From Lateolabrax maculatus (taxonomy: Eukaryota; Chordata; Actinopteri; Acropomatiformes; Lateolabracidae): a stretch of DNA of 64,000 nucleotides. Position numbers and translations under genes: made by a program. Location: assembly GCA_031216445.1 (NCBI GenBank), contig CM062214.1, positions 26,566,501-26,630,500 of the forward strand, read 5' to 3'. Each line of letters opens with the position of its first letter. Position 1 is the first letter of the stretch. The notes beneath the pieces are model-generated. The model worked only from the letters and a program-made list of their open reading frames with translations, did no database searches and was not told the DNA's origin. Of this stretch, positions 50,304-60,640 are shown one piece after another.

Positions 50304-52588
50304 TGTTCTGGAGCTTTCAACCGCATCCTCAGCATCAGATTCAGTTTGCTCAATTGCATGGAACTAGATGTTCAAACTTTTCATGACTGTGAGCACCTCT
50401 AGGACTTGTCTTCCACATTGACTGAAAAGTTGAGGGCCAAAGATCAGCCTGGATCTTGGAAACAGCAGTTGAAATAACAATGTCACCACAAGGTCCATTT
50501 TAGAAGCTGTTCAGGAACTTTCGACTGTATCGAATGGTCCTTATCATGCTCATCATTATCCTGAGCTCCATGGCAATTTAACACGCTCTGCTAAACCTTT
50601 TCCTGCTGTTTTTAAGGTCAAGAATGAACTTTGAACCTCAATTCTAGGATGTAGTTTGGGTTGGATTGCTTTATATTGAGACCAGATTAAACTGAGAGAG
50701 TTTGAAACCAGGCGTACTAAAATCACTGAATATGTTTTCTTGCAACTGTTACAGTAACAGCCCGTGACTGCACCATCGCATATGATTCAGAAAAAAGAGA
50801 GGGAGATTTCTGGAAGTTGTAATGGAGAACATAAGCATCTTAATCTCTAACAAATACACAGAAACAACACTGAATCTGTATAATGGTCCTTTAAGTCTGG
50901 TAACGTTACATTCCTGCCTAGTTTTCCATCAGGGCCACATCAATTAAATGCAAACCCCATTAACCTGTAGAATGAGGAGATGCTTCTTAACCAGATTAAT
51001 TACAGTTATTTCCTCTTTGCACTATAAACACCATGTTACTGATAAATTGCCCTTACATGAGAGTTGTGCAAAGACCAATTATCGTGTCCTAATGTTCTTG
51101 ATGAATCATTGCTCCTTGACTAAACAGGTTTGTGAGGTTTAGATGAAAGTGATTCCTTGGCTGAATACAAAGAACTGCGCATGGCACTGCCATCATCAAC
51201 ATCCCATCATAACTAATCCCTGCAGTAAAGGAGATTAGAAAACAGCCACTGCACCGTCTTGATGGTTACACTCCCAAATTGACTGCATGGGTGAAAAGAG
51301 CAAAGCTTGCTGATTTGTGGCGTTATTTTCTCTGAGAAACAACTGCAAGGTCAGGTGTGTCAAGTCTTTCAAAACATTATGTTAGGTGGTGAAATAGCTA
51401 GAGAGCATACTGGATCTAGTTTACCAGTTTCAAAGGTTTTCTAAATGATGTAAGTACCCCTGCACTGAACCATCACCATAATGCTAATCAGGCTTGTCCC
51501 CATGGTAAGAGGCAGCTCCAAGCCACATCACTTGAAAAGCCTCATTTGTGCCAGCAAGCCATTTAGGCTCAATTCCCCATGAATTATGGCTTGATTTAGG
51601 AATTCTCAGTCTTCCTGGCTTTTAGTTGATTTAAAAATCCGCAAGGAATGTCACATCGTTACACAAACCCTGGGCAGACATTTGTCTTGTTAGATACATT
51701 TTTGACAAAGGTCTGAAGGTGGAGACATTACTAGTAATATTCAGCTAATATCCCTGACATGCATGGAGAGCCAGTGTTCCATGCCAGCACCATGAAAACC
51801 ATTTATCTCTCTTATGCTGTGCATGGCATCTCTTTTGGCTTAGCAGTCATTTATACCACAGGCGATGACAGGCAGAAAAATACCTCACGCGTTTTCAAAG
51901 GCGATACAAGCGGGGCTCGTCTAAACGTCCCTGTCCTCCATCTGTCTCCATTGGCCTTTCGATATGCACACTTGAATCTCTTCATCCGAGGCTCTCTGGC
52001 ACCAGTATCCTGTGGATGGCCCTATAGGCAGACAGGCAGAGAGCACTTGACTGCCTCCCACACTCATCTGCAGATTTCAGTGGTGGGATGTGGCCAGGGG
52101 GATGCGCAGTGTGACAGATCATTTAGAAGTAATGTATCACTGGAATATAATCAGCCAAACTCACAGGAAAGCTGTTTCACTCAGCTAAGATGACACTACT
52201 TCTTTGTATCTCACGTACGATACTGGCTGACTTGATGTAGATCACAGAGAAATCAGTAATCTGTTGAAAATTTGAATGCACAAATGTTTGTACAGGAGAT
52301 ATGGAGACAAAACTACACAGAATAAATAAATTACACAACAACAAACTGGAACTCCTGAATCTAACAAACTATGACAACAGAGTATTAATCCAGAGCCTCA
52401 GGCATGTCTGATGTGCTGTGGGCCTACCTCCCTGCAGAAATGGGCTCCGGCTGTGTGGGAGAAAAACTGGCTCAATTGTCAGACAGGCTAAGTGCTAAGG
52501 CAACACTGTTAGTCATCGATTGCAAGCGATGAGGTGGAGGGTCACATGCTATTTCCTGCAGGAGTCTGTGCGTTCTATTGTATTTGGC
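50304..52588. other. Unique-looking non-coding DNA
   Basis: Contains a 144-codon open frame on the plus strand (51759-52193) with no domain, coding-style bias or flanking splice pattern that I can defend. Nothing else recognised. Confidence 0.45.
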
Positions 52589-52611
52589 TGTGTGTGTGTG
52601 TGTGTGTGTGT
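52589..52611 (+). repeat. (TG)11 microsatellite
   Basis: Uninterrupted TG run between GGC and AAATGG. Confidence 0.95.
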
Positions 52612-52754
52612 AAATGGAAATATACTCAATGGTCTCATACAAAGTAAGAAAGGGCACAATCATCCCTGCTTGTACAGAGAAACCACTGCTGCTGAAATGC
52701 TGCAGAGCTGTTTGATTTAAACATGCTATTGTACTGAGGATTGTTGTTCACCTT

Positions 52755-52871
52755 GATTTGGTTGCTATGGTTGGTTGATTCCCACTGGGGACAACCACCC
52801 TCAAAATGTATTCACTCTTAGCATTGTGAGGTGTTTTGAATGGAAGCATTCACCAAATGGAATATGCTGTC
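52755..52871 (+). mobile_element. tRNA-derived SINE fragment, copy B
   Basis: Box-B word GGTTGATTCCC at 52773-52783, the shared CCCACTGGGG phrase, and a decayed tail TTTTGAATGGAAGCATTCAC then CAAATGGAATATG. Aligned without gaps from box B to the final ATATG (94 bases in both), it agrees with copy A at roughly two thirds of positions by eye. Confidence 0.6.
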
Positions 52872-54529
52872 ATTAAATAGCTCCCAAAACTGGAGATTTT
52901 TCAAAGATGTGCGGTTTCCGTAATACCCGAAACCATGCAGTCGTGTTTCAAACAAAGATCTGTCATACAGGCTCTACATTATATCTGTCTTTCACACCAA
53001 CAACATATATTTTGTAATTATGCACCAACTACTTCCAGCCCCCCGACCCCTTTAAGGATAAACCGTATAGAGTATGGAGATGAATGAAGTCAATCAGCAA
53101 GTGGTGTAATAACGTCACCTTTTTTTTTTTTTTTCACAGCTACAGTACTCCTTAAATCCATATTTGTTTGAGTGTTGCTTGAACACCCAGTGACTACCAG
53201 AATAATATCTGCTTTTTTATAATTTTTTGCAAATAACTAAAGAACTCAATTTTAAAGCTTTATTGTTTTCATGACCCCCTGGTCTTTTGGGCCTTAAGTA
53301 CATATACAAAAACATAAAAGCAAGCCAAGCACAGTGGAAGTTTAACAGTCAGGGAAGGTATCTCGCTCACAACTGTTCTAAATTGCATGCATCAACAGCA
53401 AAGTGCAACAAAACCCCAACTGGACAAGGCTTCACCTCCTATTCTGGTTAAGAGGAAAACAGGAACATGGCGATACGACAGGTATCTTTGTTCATCTCGG
53501 GGTTGACAATAGAGCTGCCTCACAATGTGACAGTGTAGTCAGTTAACATTCAAATTCAAATCCACATGTCCTTGCCAGTATGGAACAAAGGGAACCAGAA
53601 ATTATGTTACAGTTAATCTGATGGACAGCAGATAAGTAACCCAGCATACTGTATTTGTAGGGAATGACAGTGTACAGCATGCCACACAACATCTTTTACA
53701 CACAAACGGAAAAATACTGCTTAGACATTTCAAGCAACGCACAAGCAGTGAGATGTAAAAGCCATGAACATGCCATTTGCAATGTGCTATATATTTCAGT
53801 AATTAATCATATTAATGTATAATTACAGTGAGGTGTAACTATTGTGTTACTCTCTGGAGCTGTAGTACTGAGCTTTTGTTGTATTCCCAGTTTTAGTTTA
53901 CATTATTTAATAGGCTTTTGGAACGCCAAGGGCAACAACCCCGCAGTTAAACCTGCATCAGTGTCTCATTGTACCACAGTCTGTGGATGGAGTCCCACTC
54001 CTATATGATGTACAGTAAATGCATATTTATGGGCTCAATAGGTATTCTTCACATTCAGTGTTTCGGTAACTATGGCAACAACACATTTGCTGCTTGCCTT
54101 TATGAAATGGTGAAAGGGCTTGGTCTAATAAAACTGTATTTTCAAGATTATTTCCTATCACATCCAATCTGACGGTGTGAATCGTTTTGAAGATTTGATG
54201 AACTGCTGCCACAGTCTTTCCTTCTCTACTGGATACCGTGAACACTTTATACCACAACACAGTACTATAACAGGCTCATAATGAGTCCTCTGCAGACTAA
54301 ACACACGCAATTTAATCCATCGTTAATGTAAAGAGTCGTTTGAGATACATATTTGTGCCAATTCAGCCTGCAATAAGGTCCCCCCTCTCCTCCCCCTTAA
54401 GATCTCTCATTCTGCTCCAGAACCGAGACCAGCACCAGCATCATCCACTCACCTGGTGCTGATCCTGGACTTATTATAAACATACTTCGTATCGCCATCG
54501 AACAAGGATCTGTTCCATCGGTTCACACC
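52872..54529. other. Non-coding DNA with a T15 tract and an X-box
   Basis: T15 at 53120-53134 is followed by CACAG, an excellent 3' splice-acceptor look-alike, but no reading frame or exon can be defended after it. An X-box at 54066 is listed separately. A CT-rich patch starts near 54379. Confidence 0.45.
54066..54079 (+). promoter_or_regulatory. Second perfect RFX X-box match
   Basis: GTAACTATGGCAAC fits every position of GTHNYYATRRNAAC. It lies about 460 bases before the CpG-dense island, a plausible distance for a promoter-proximal site if the island is a promoter. Confidence 0.4.
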
Positions 54530-54860
54530 AGCAGACCCAGCATGGAACTTCCCCGCCGCCTCTGAGCCCGAGATGCCGCTTTCTGTAATCCACAAGACCT
54601 GCAGGAGTCCAGTTACTCTACCCCACAGTCTCTCCTGTGGTCCGGATCCGGCCCAGTTCAGCTCTCCTCAACGTGCAAAACAACTTCTGTTCACCCGACG
54701 AGTCCTCCGCATCTCCCGGCCCACCTTCCTCATCAGAAACAAGAGGAAGAGGAGATTCATGGGCAGTCCGCCGCTGTTGCCGCAGTTCTCCGAGTCCACG
54801 GCCTCTGAGGGAGACTTCCGGCCCCCGACATCGTCCCGGCGGCTGCGGCCTCTCAAGCAT
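54530..54860. other. CpG-dense island, left part: possible exon, promoter or retrocopy
   Basis: Abruptly GC- and CpG-rich. A plus-strand frame without stops runs from about 54477 to 54869 (about 130 codons). It contains the peptide stretches FTPADPAWNFPAASEPEM, RRVLRISRPTFLIRNKRK and FMGSPPLLPQFSES and ends LKHGL before a stop. The minus strand is also open here (54618-54860), with a Ser/Glu/Gly-rich frame. I recognise neither product. Open frames on both strands are expected from GC-rich DNA, so coding status is undecided; an old processed gene copy or an untranslated first exon are alternatives. Confidence 0.3.
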
Positions 54861-55115
54861 GGATTATAAAGAGAACTGGATACAGTGTTGGAGGCGAGGC
54901 CTCGTTCATTCCTATGGAAGTTGCTCAGTGGCGCATGAAGCAAACATCCGGGTATTCAGAATGCGGAAGTTTACAGATTTTCCCGCTCCGTTGGGCCCAT
55001 AGAGCATGCATCAATGGGAAAAAAGTCTTTTTGGGCCCAATGGCATCACGTGACGGACCCGGAGGTTGTAATTCCACCGTTTGGCCGCTATGTCAAATTG
55101 GCTTCAAAGTGTGTC
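54861..55115 (+). repeat. Teleost interspersed repeat ('GAACTGGATACAGTGTTGGA' type)
   Basis: The run GGATTATAAAGAGAACTGGA, TACAGTGTTGGAGGC, TTCATTCCTATGGAAGTTG and GCGCATGAAGC closely resembles a repeat I remember as frequent in fish genomes. It continues with CATAGAGCATGCATCAATGG and probably reaches the 'TTTGGCCGCTATGTC' phrase. Its insertion beside the CpG-dense part may inflate the apparent island. Ends not determined. Confidence 0.55.
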
Positions 55116-55400
55116 GCTCTTCCTGGGGTTTGCTCTCAACACGCAGCCGGTCGCAGCGCCGCGCCCCGGAGAGGCCCCCCGACAACCGGGCTTCATTCAA
55201 TCATCCCCCACCGGACTGTAACACCTCCTCAAACATCGCTAACAGGTAAAATAATCCTGTTTCACAGATCCGACAACAAAGTAAAACTTTCAAAACACTC
55301 AGGTGAGCCCGCCGATCCGTCAACACCTGGTCTCTTCCCGGTGACGTCGTCACGCACGCACCAACAACATGTCGTGACGACAGCACGTTAAAGGTAAAGT
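55116..55400 (+). promoter_or_regulatory. CpG-dense island, right part, with two splice-donor sequences
   Basis: CpG-rich DNA (GGTCGCAGCGCCGCGCCCCG and onward) is followed by AACAG|GTAAAA with the intron starting at 55247, then TGACGTCG and GTCACG CRE-like words at 55341-55355, and AAAG|GTAAAG with the intron starting at 55393. This would fit a first, possibly untranslated, exon and promoter on the plus strand whose next exon lies beyond the window. No TATA box and no protein start were chosen. Inference only. Confidence 0.35.
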
Positions 55401-57419
55401 CCATCCAAATAAACTCAATTTAAGGATGAATCAGAGGTGACATGTTGTAAGTGTTAGTGAGTGGTGCATTGTTATTGATTATGTAGGTGAAATTGTAAAA
55501 GTCTCATATTCACAGTTTTACATTAAGGACTGTTTGATTTGAGTGTTAAACGTTTAGCAGTTTTACATAACAATACTTTTTCCTCACATAAATAAATCAT
55601 GAGCACAATCCAGGACAAAAACTGAATATTTAACCTAAAACTTTCAAAATTATTCCAACAGCTATCTATTCAGGTACTTATACGCAACATCTATCTTGTG
55701 TCACATGTCTATTTTTTAAAGCCTCGACTGAATCCAGGGGATCTTCAAAGGATGATAACAGCCTCGATAAGCAAGTATAAATAGCTGACGTCTGATCTAG
55801 AATGATTAGAGCGCCTAACAAGTAGCCACATACATTTCAGTTGTTTAGCGGGGAAAAGGCAGGAGCGCGCACCTTTAAACAAGGACTCATCTATCATGGT
55901 CATGAGCCGACACTACATGCCCGCTCTCCTCGGTTTCACAAATCTTGCAGAATTTACTCGGTGGCAGGTTTACACATGTCCTTAGACACTATACAACAAC
56001 AACAATGTAGCCGATTTCAATTTCTGATTAACCGCCATACCATTATTTGTGCTGCGTATAAATGGGCAACTGCTGTTTAGGCGTGTACTGGATTTTACAA
56101 GCCTGCAGAACAGTGATAGCTATAAGAGATACCATTATGAAAACATATTAAACTCCAATTTATCCACAAGGAATGCATTGAAGGTGATTGATTATGAGTA
56201 ATGATTGTGTAATTTCAGTCACACAGAGGCTTATTACCAATGGGTTTTGTATTGTACTTTGGAGAAATGAAAGTGTCATAGTAGTATTTTGCAAATGGGT
56301 AAATGTAATTATTCCTTCATAACACTGCAGCAGAAAGTCTCTGAGTTATTCTCGCCAACAGAAAATGCATTATGATTAGAGAAATTGAACAGGTAATATT
56401 CTCTTGTACTACTCAAATAAGTAGTAAAAGCCTTTACTTCACTATTTCCAGGGGAAAATATAGATCAAGGGAAGGTGACAGGTTAAAGCAGCCTTAAAAC
56501 CGTTGATACATAGCTCATACATAGACGGTCTATACCTCCAAATTAGGATGGTGTTTTTACACTCAGTGCTGTGTGTTAGTACACAGTGTTTACCTCATCT
56601 TCTGTAAGAAAGTTTGACAAATTGGCTAGACTCTGGCAGCCAACAGTGCTAAGATCAGCCAATTCTGTCAGCAGCCGGATATGATGACAAGACAAAAATG
56701 CAAGTGAACAATCTGTTCCCCCGGCCGATTCTGAAGCTACCCACTGAGAGCAACTAGGTGCCACAGTCCACCTCATGTGTTAAAATATGCATGGTGAAAT
56801 TACCTCTGCAGGGATACATCACTATTAAAGAAATAATGATACAATAATAGTTTAAAGGACTAAAATCAATTATTTTCTGCTATTTGCATGCCACATGTGT
56901 TCATTTACAGTTGACCAAAGATAAAGTGAAACACACCATGAGCAGTTTTTGTCTCAGATACTTTTGTGCTATGCTTTCAACCTATGTTTGAGTATTTACA
57001 TTTTATTTTAGCTGTGGTTTTGAACACATTCACACACACATGAAAATACATCTTAACAACAGCACAGTAAGAAGTAGATGGTATATTTGTAATTTAGTGC
57101 CAGATATAAATCAGTATGGGAAGCAGAAAATTGCAAAAAGATTGAAACATTTTTTTTTCTCAGTTTTCTAGATTCCACGTGGAGCTTATGCAGCAACACA
57201 GACATGATCCCTCACTGGCTTCCCACGGGCAAACACTGAACTGTGTTTAATGCTCGTTTGAGTAAGAAGCACAACTGCCCACAATCGCACTTGTATTGCA
57301 TATCATGCTAATTATCTGCTCAGACCTTGATTAAAACTGAATAAGCGATACATTGTTATTAAAGGCATACAGCAGGAGTGCTTTGCTGACAGTCTATAAG
57401 CCAAAATGTTCTCAGGCCC
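55401..57419. other. Unique-looking non-coding DNA
   Basis: Returns sharply to AT-rich sequence after the island. No repeat or frame recognised. Confidence 0.5.
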
Positions 57420-57505
57420 TGACATAGTACGGCCTCATATTTCTGAGGATGACAGGGACCGTTCTCTGGCTGGAAGGTCGCAGGTTTGTTTCCCTCCACA
57501 TGCAG
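57420..57505 (+). mobile_element. Possible tRNA-derived SINE head
   Basis: An A-box-like TAGTACGGCCT near 57426 and a B-box-like GGTCGCAGGTTTGTTTCCC at 57478-57496 lie about 52 bases apart, a usual spacing for tRNA-related promoters. No tRNA cloverleaf and no SINE tail were found. Confidence 0.3.
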
Positions 57506-59370
57506 CCTTGAAAAGGAAATGATGACCGTCAAGTGAGTCAGTGATATGCATACAGTGCATGTTTTTATGGCTCTGGACAGATAGATACGCTCTCATATAC
57601 GGTGTACTTGGAGAAATGTTACTTGGTTGTAAAGATTTTCATTAATGCACTCTACATTCTGTTTAACAAGAGAATCATTTAAGTAAAATGATTAATGAAA
57701 GATTTTCTCTTTCACTGCTAAAACTAAGAGTCCTTATTTGAGGCATCATGCTATGGAAATTACACAATGACCTTAAAGCTTAGTGTATCTTTGACTGAAT
57801 TTAATTAATTCAAACTTAACTATATAAAAGAGCATTTTCTTCATTTTCTTTTAACATCTGGTGGGGGAATGATTGACAATAAAACATTAGTATCTCATTG
57901 AGGCCGTAGATGATTTGAACAGAGGAATCAAATCAAAATCAAAATGGATTTTCTCAAATGTGGCTTTTAAAAGTGTCAATTTAGTTATTTCATCCGTATC
58001 ACTAAGGAAGCAATTTCAGAATCTGATATCTAATCTTTTTGTGATTTGGAATCTACTCTTTCAAAAAACTCTTTTAGCCATGTACTTTTCTAAAGTATAA
58101 GAGACCCCCCTTTCCTCCTATTTTATTTTTCTTATACGGCTGTTTCAAATGTTTTATTAACACATTTACAGTGTTGTCCAGCTTATTACCATTTCCAAAG
58201 TCTGTTTCTTCCAAGTAAGACATGTGGCAAATGACCCTTGTTCCTTCTGTAATCAGTGCAAAGCAGGTAGCATTTTTCTTGATTTTTTAAATGAATAAGG
58301 GGGAAGGAAATCGCTCCCAGCCTAATCTTCATCATGCTGTGAAACCAATCCAACTACTGAACACTTTCAAAAGCCCCCGTCTCTCACCAGAAAAGACTGA
58401 TTTTTCATGCCTTTACTGTCAAATGATCCACCCCAAATATTATGAATTTATTTGAAGTTTCTAACTGGTGAAACTACTATGAAACTACTATATTGAACTA
58501 TTTCTGAAAAAAGGCCGACACAATTTCAACACAATGGCGAATGAAAGTATCATCCTGTGCAATGAAATCTAATGCAATTACACACAAGCTCTCAGAGAGC
58601 TTTGGTTCTTTTGTTTTGTGATTCGATTAAGTTTGCATGTGGAACAAGCCAGCAGAGATGGATTGCCGAGCCTGCGGCAAGTACACAAACAGAAAATACG
58701 AGGCAGACCTGAAATGATAATGTTGTAGGTTTTTCTGTATTGTCAGGATCTGTGATTCCCAAGAGTGCTGGTTTTTGGTTTGCAGTCTAACATAAAAAGT
58801 TCAATGAGCAGTGTGTGAGAGTAATGCTTCCTTCATGTAACAGAATTTCACACAGAAAGGTTTTTTTTTTTTTTAAATGAAAGACTTTTCCTATGATATT
58901 GTTTTTTGAAATATTCTTTTGGCAAATACATTTTATGAGAAAGAATAAGACAGTAATAAAGGTGGTTGGGTATCAAACTCCTGCAACACTGAGGTGGACA
59001 AAACAGTTATGAGGCTTATAGGTACATAATGGTCGCTCTTACAAGTGTCCCACTTATCCACTGCTCTTTTGTTGCAGCCCCCCCTGCAGAGATGGCGTGG
59101 TCAACATGTGGTATCTTCCAAACCTCCTCCAGCCTCATAAGATCCAACATGCTGTTCTGTTTTCTGCCACCAAGAGTCTCAAAGTCCCTCTCTCATCACT
59201 ACTCTTTGATGCAGGGAAAAATCCCCAAAGCGGCTTGTGAATTCTCTCACTGAATTTCATATCACACATGAGGGCTGGTAAGTAAACATCTGTTACACAC
59301 AGGGTTGCAGTTATTTAGCCAAAGATCTATTAGAACATGGTTAACACATTGCCACAAGTTGCAGAATATC
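57506..59370. other. Non-coding DNA
   Basis: Includes an 11-bp perfect tandem (GAAACTACTAT twice, 58470-58491) and T14 at 58861-58874. The open frame at 59029-59253 follows a 'TTTTGTTGCAG' acceptor-like word but has no recognised protein similarity. Confidence 0.45.
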
Positions 59371-59650
59371 GTGAATTTGGCTGCATGAAAGCGCGGTATA
59401 GGTGATCGCAGAGAGCAGGAGGGAACTTAACGGAGGTTTAACAGGCCGAGTGACTGTGTGGCAGTGAAGTTAAAAAAAGGGCAACCGTCTGTGACCTCTA
59501 ACTTGCGCGGCAGCCTGAATGACATTTCAGCTGCGATGAAATCACTAGGCTACAGAAAAAATATGAGAACAATTACATTGTGAATAGAGCTGCATTAAAA
59601 CATAGTATAGGTGATAACAGAGAGCAGGAGGGACAGGATGGAGGTTTAAC
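59371..59650 (+). repeat. Direct duplication with 208-209 bp period
   Basis: GTGAATTTGGCTGCATGAAA through GGAGGTTTAAC (59371-59442) recurs as GTGAATAGAGCTGCATTAAA through GGAGGTTTAAC (59580-59650), sharing TATAGGTGAT and AGAGAGCAGGAGGGA. The spacing is 209 bases at the left and 208 at the right. The units have diverged, so the duplication is not recent. The intervening sequence is not repeated. Confidence 0.8.
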
Positions 59651-60259
59651 GCTCACTGGAGTACCGGGCTCTCCAGACATTACTTTATTTAGGAGAGCAG
59701 GGGAGGGTCCTTTGAGTTTTCTTATACTGGATTTATATTTTATTTCAGCATGTGAGATTTATTGTAAAAAAATAAATCATAATCAAAAAGATTGCTTTTG
59801 TGTGCACCACGACTCATGGAGGAAATAGAATAGATGTGGGTCTAGTTATTAATGGTTGAACATTGCCTCTCCACAGGGGGCATCATTTTTCAATTGCCTA
59901 CAACAGCTCCACTTCATTTAGATTTGCATCTCAATAGAAAGCAGAACTACAGTAAAATATAAAACTTTATATTTAACATCATGTTAGCCTGGTATAATTC
60001 AATTCCGCATCTCACGTTGCCAACTTTTTCTACTCATGTGGAAATTTGAAATGAAACGTGCTGACTGTGGCTGTTTGTAATGTTAAAAATGTTAATCATT
60101 TACCATCAGTAAGTAAAGTGTGCTTTGATATATAACAAGTCACTTATAGTCACTCAATGTACCTGCATATGAGACTCTGGCGGTTCAGTGATACACAAGA
60201 TAATCACGTCAGGCTTCAGCATCATCTGATGGAACCCAATTCATCTACATATTTATAGT
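59651..60259. other. Non-coding stretch
   Basis: AT-rich. Nothing recognised. Confidence 0.5.
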
Positions 60260-60270
60260 TTCTGTCACCC

Positions 60271-60308
<38 letters not shown>

Positions 60309-60640
60309 CGCTTTCAGGTTGTTTTTGTAACTCAAACTGAATGTGACATCTATCAAATCTAACTACCGTCATGCAACTAGTGGGAGGTGAATCCTCGAGA
60401 TCAGCAGTGGGTGGCGCCCTGTAGTTCCTTCCAATCTTATGAATGGGAGGCGTCACACAACCTTGGTTTTGTGAAGTTTGACACCCGCTCACTACCTTCA
60501 AATTCATGTTTTCACCCTTAGTGCATTTAGTAGACAACTTTCTGACGAGTTGTATTCCTATTGAGCTCCCCAGGGGAGACTGGTGTGGTGCTGAAAAGGC
60601 TTTAGTTAGAAAGTTATGGACTGTCCCTTTAAGTAACTTC
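60260..60640 (-). repeat. Probable interspersed repeat carrying (AAC)13
   Basis: Read on the minus strand: 'TTAAAGGGACAGTCCATAAC', then 'CAGCACCACACCAGTCTCCC', 'GTGACGCCTCCCATTCATAA', 'GGAACTACAGGGCGCCACCC', and finally the GTT microsatellite. This order resembles a fish repeat I remember. A 125-codon minus-strand open frame across it ends in a poly-valine run produced by the microsatellite and is not believed to be a gene. Confidence 0.45.
60271..60309 (+). repeat. (AAC)13 microsatellite
   Basis: Thirteen perfect AAC units. Confidence 0.97.

Noticed and set aside
51759..52193. 144-codon open frame, plus strand
   Set aside because: No recognised domain, no convincing splice signals, no repeat of protein character; length is within what random AT/GC-mixed DNA can give.
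53120..53139. T15 plus CACAG as a 3' splice site
   Set aside because: Excellent acceptor by sequence, but nothing exon-like follows.
59029..59253. Frame after an acceptor-like TTTTGTTGCAG
   Set aside because: No matching donor or known protein; acceptor-like words are frequent.
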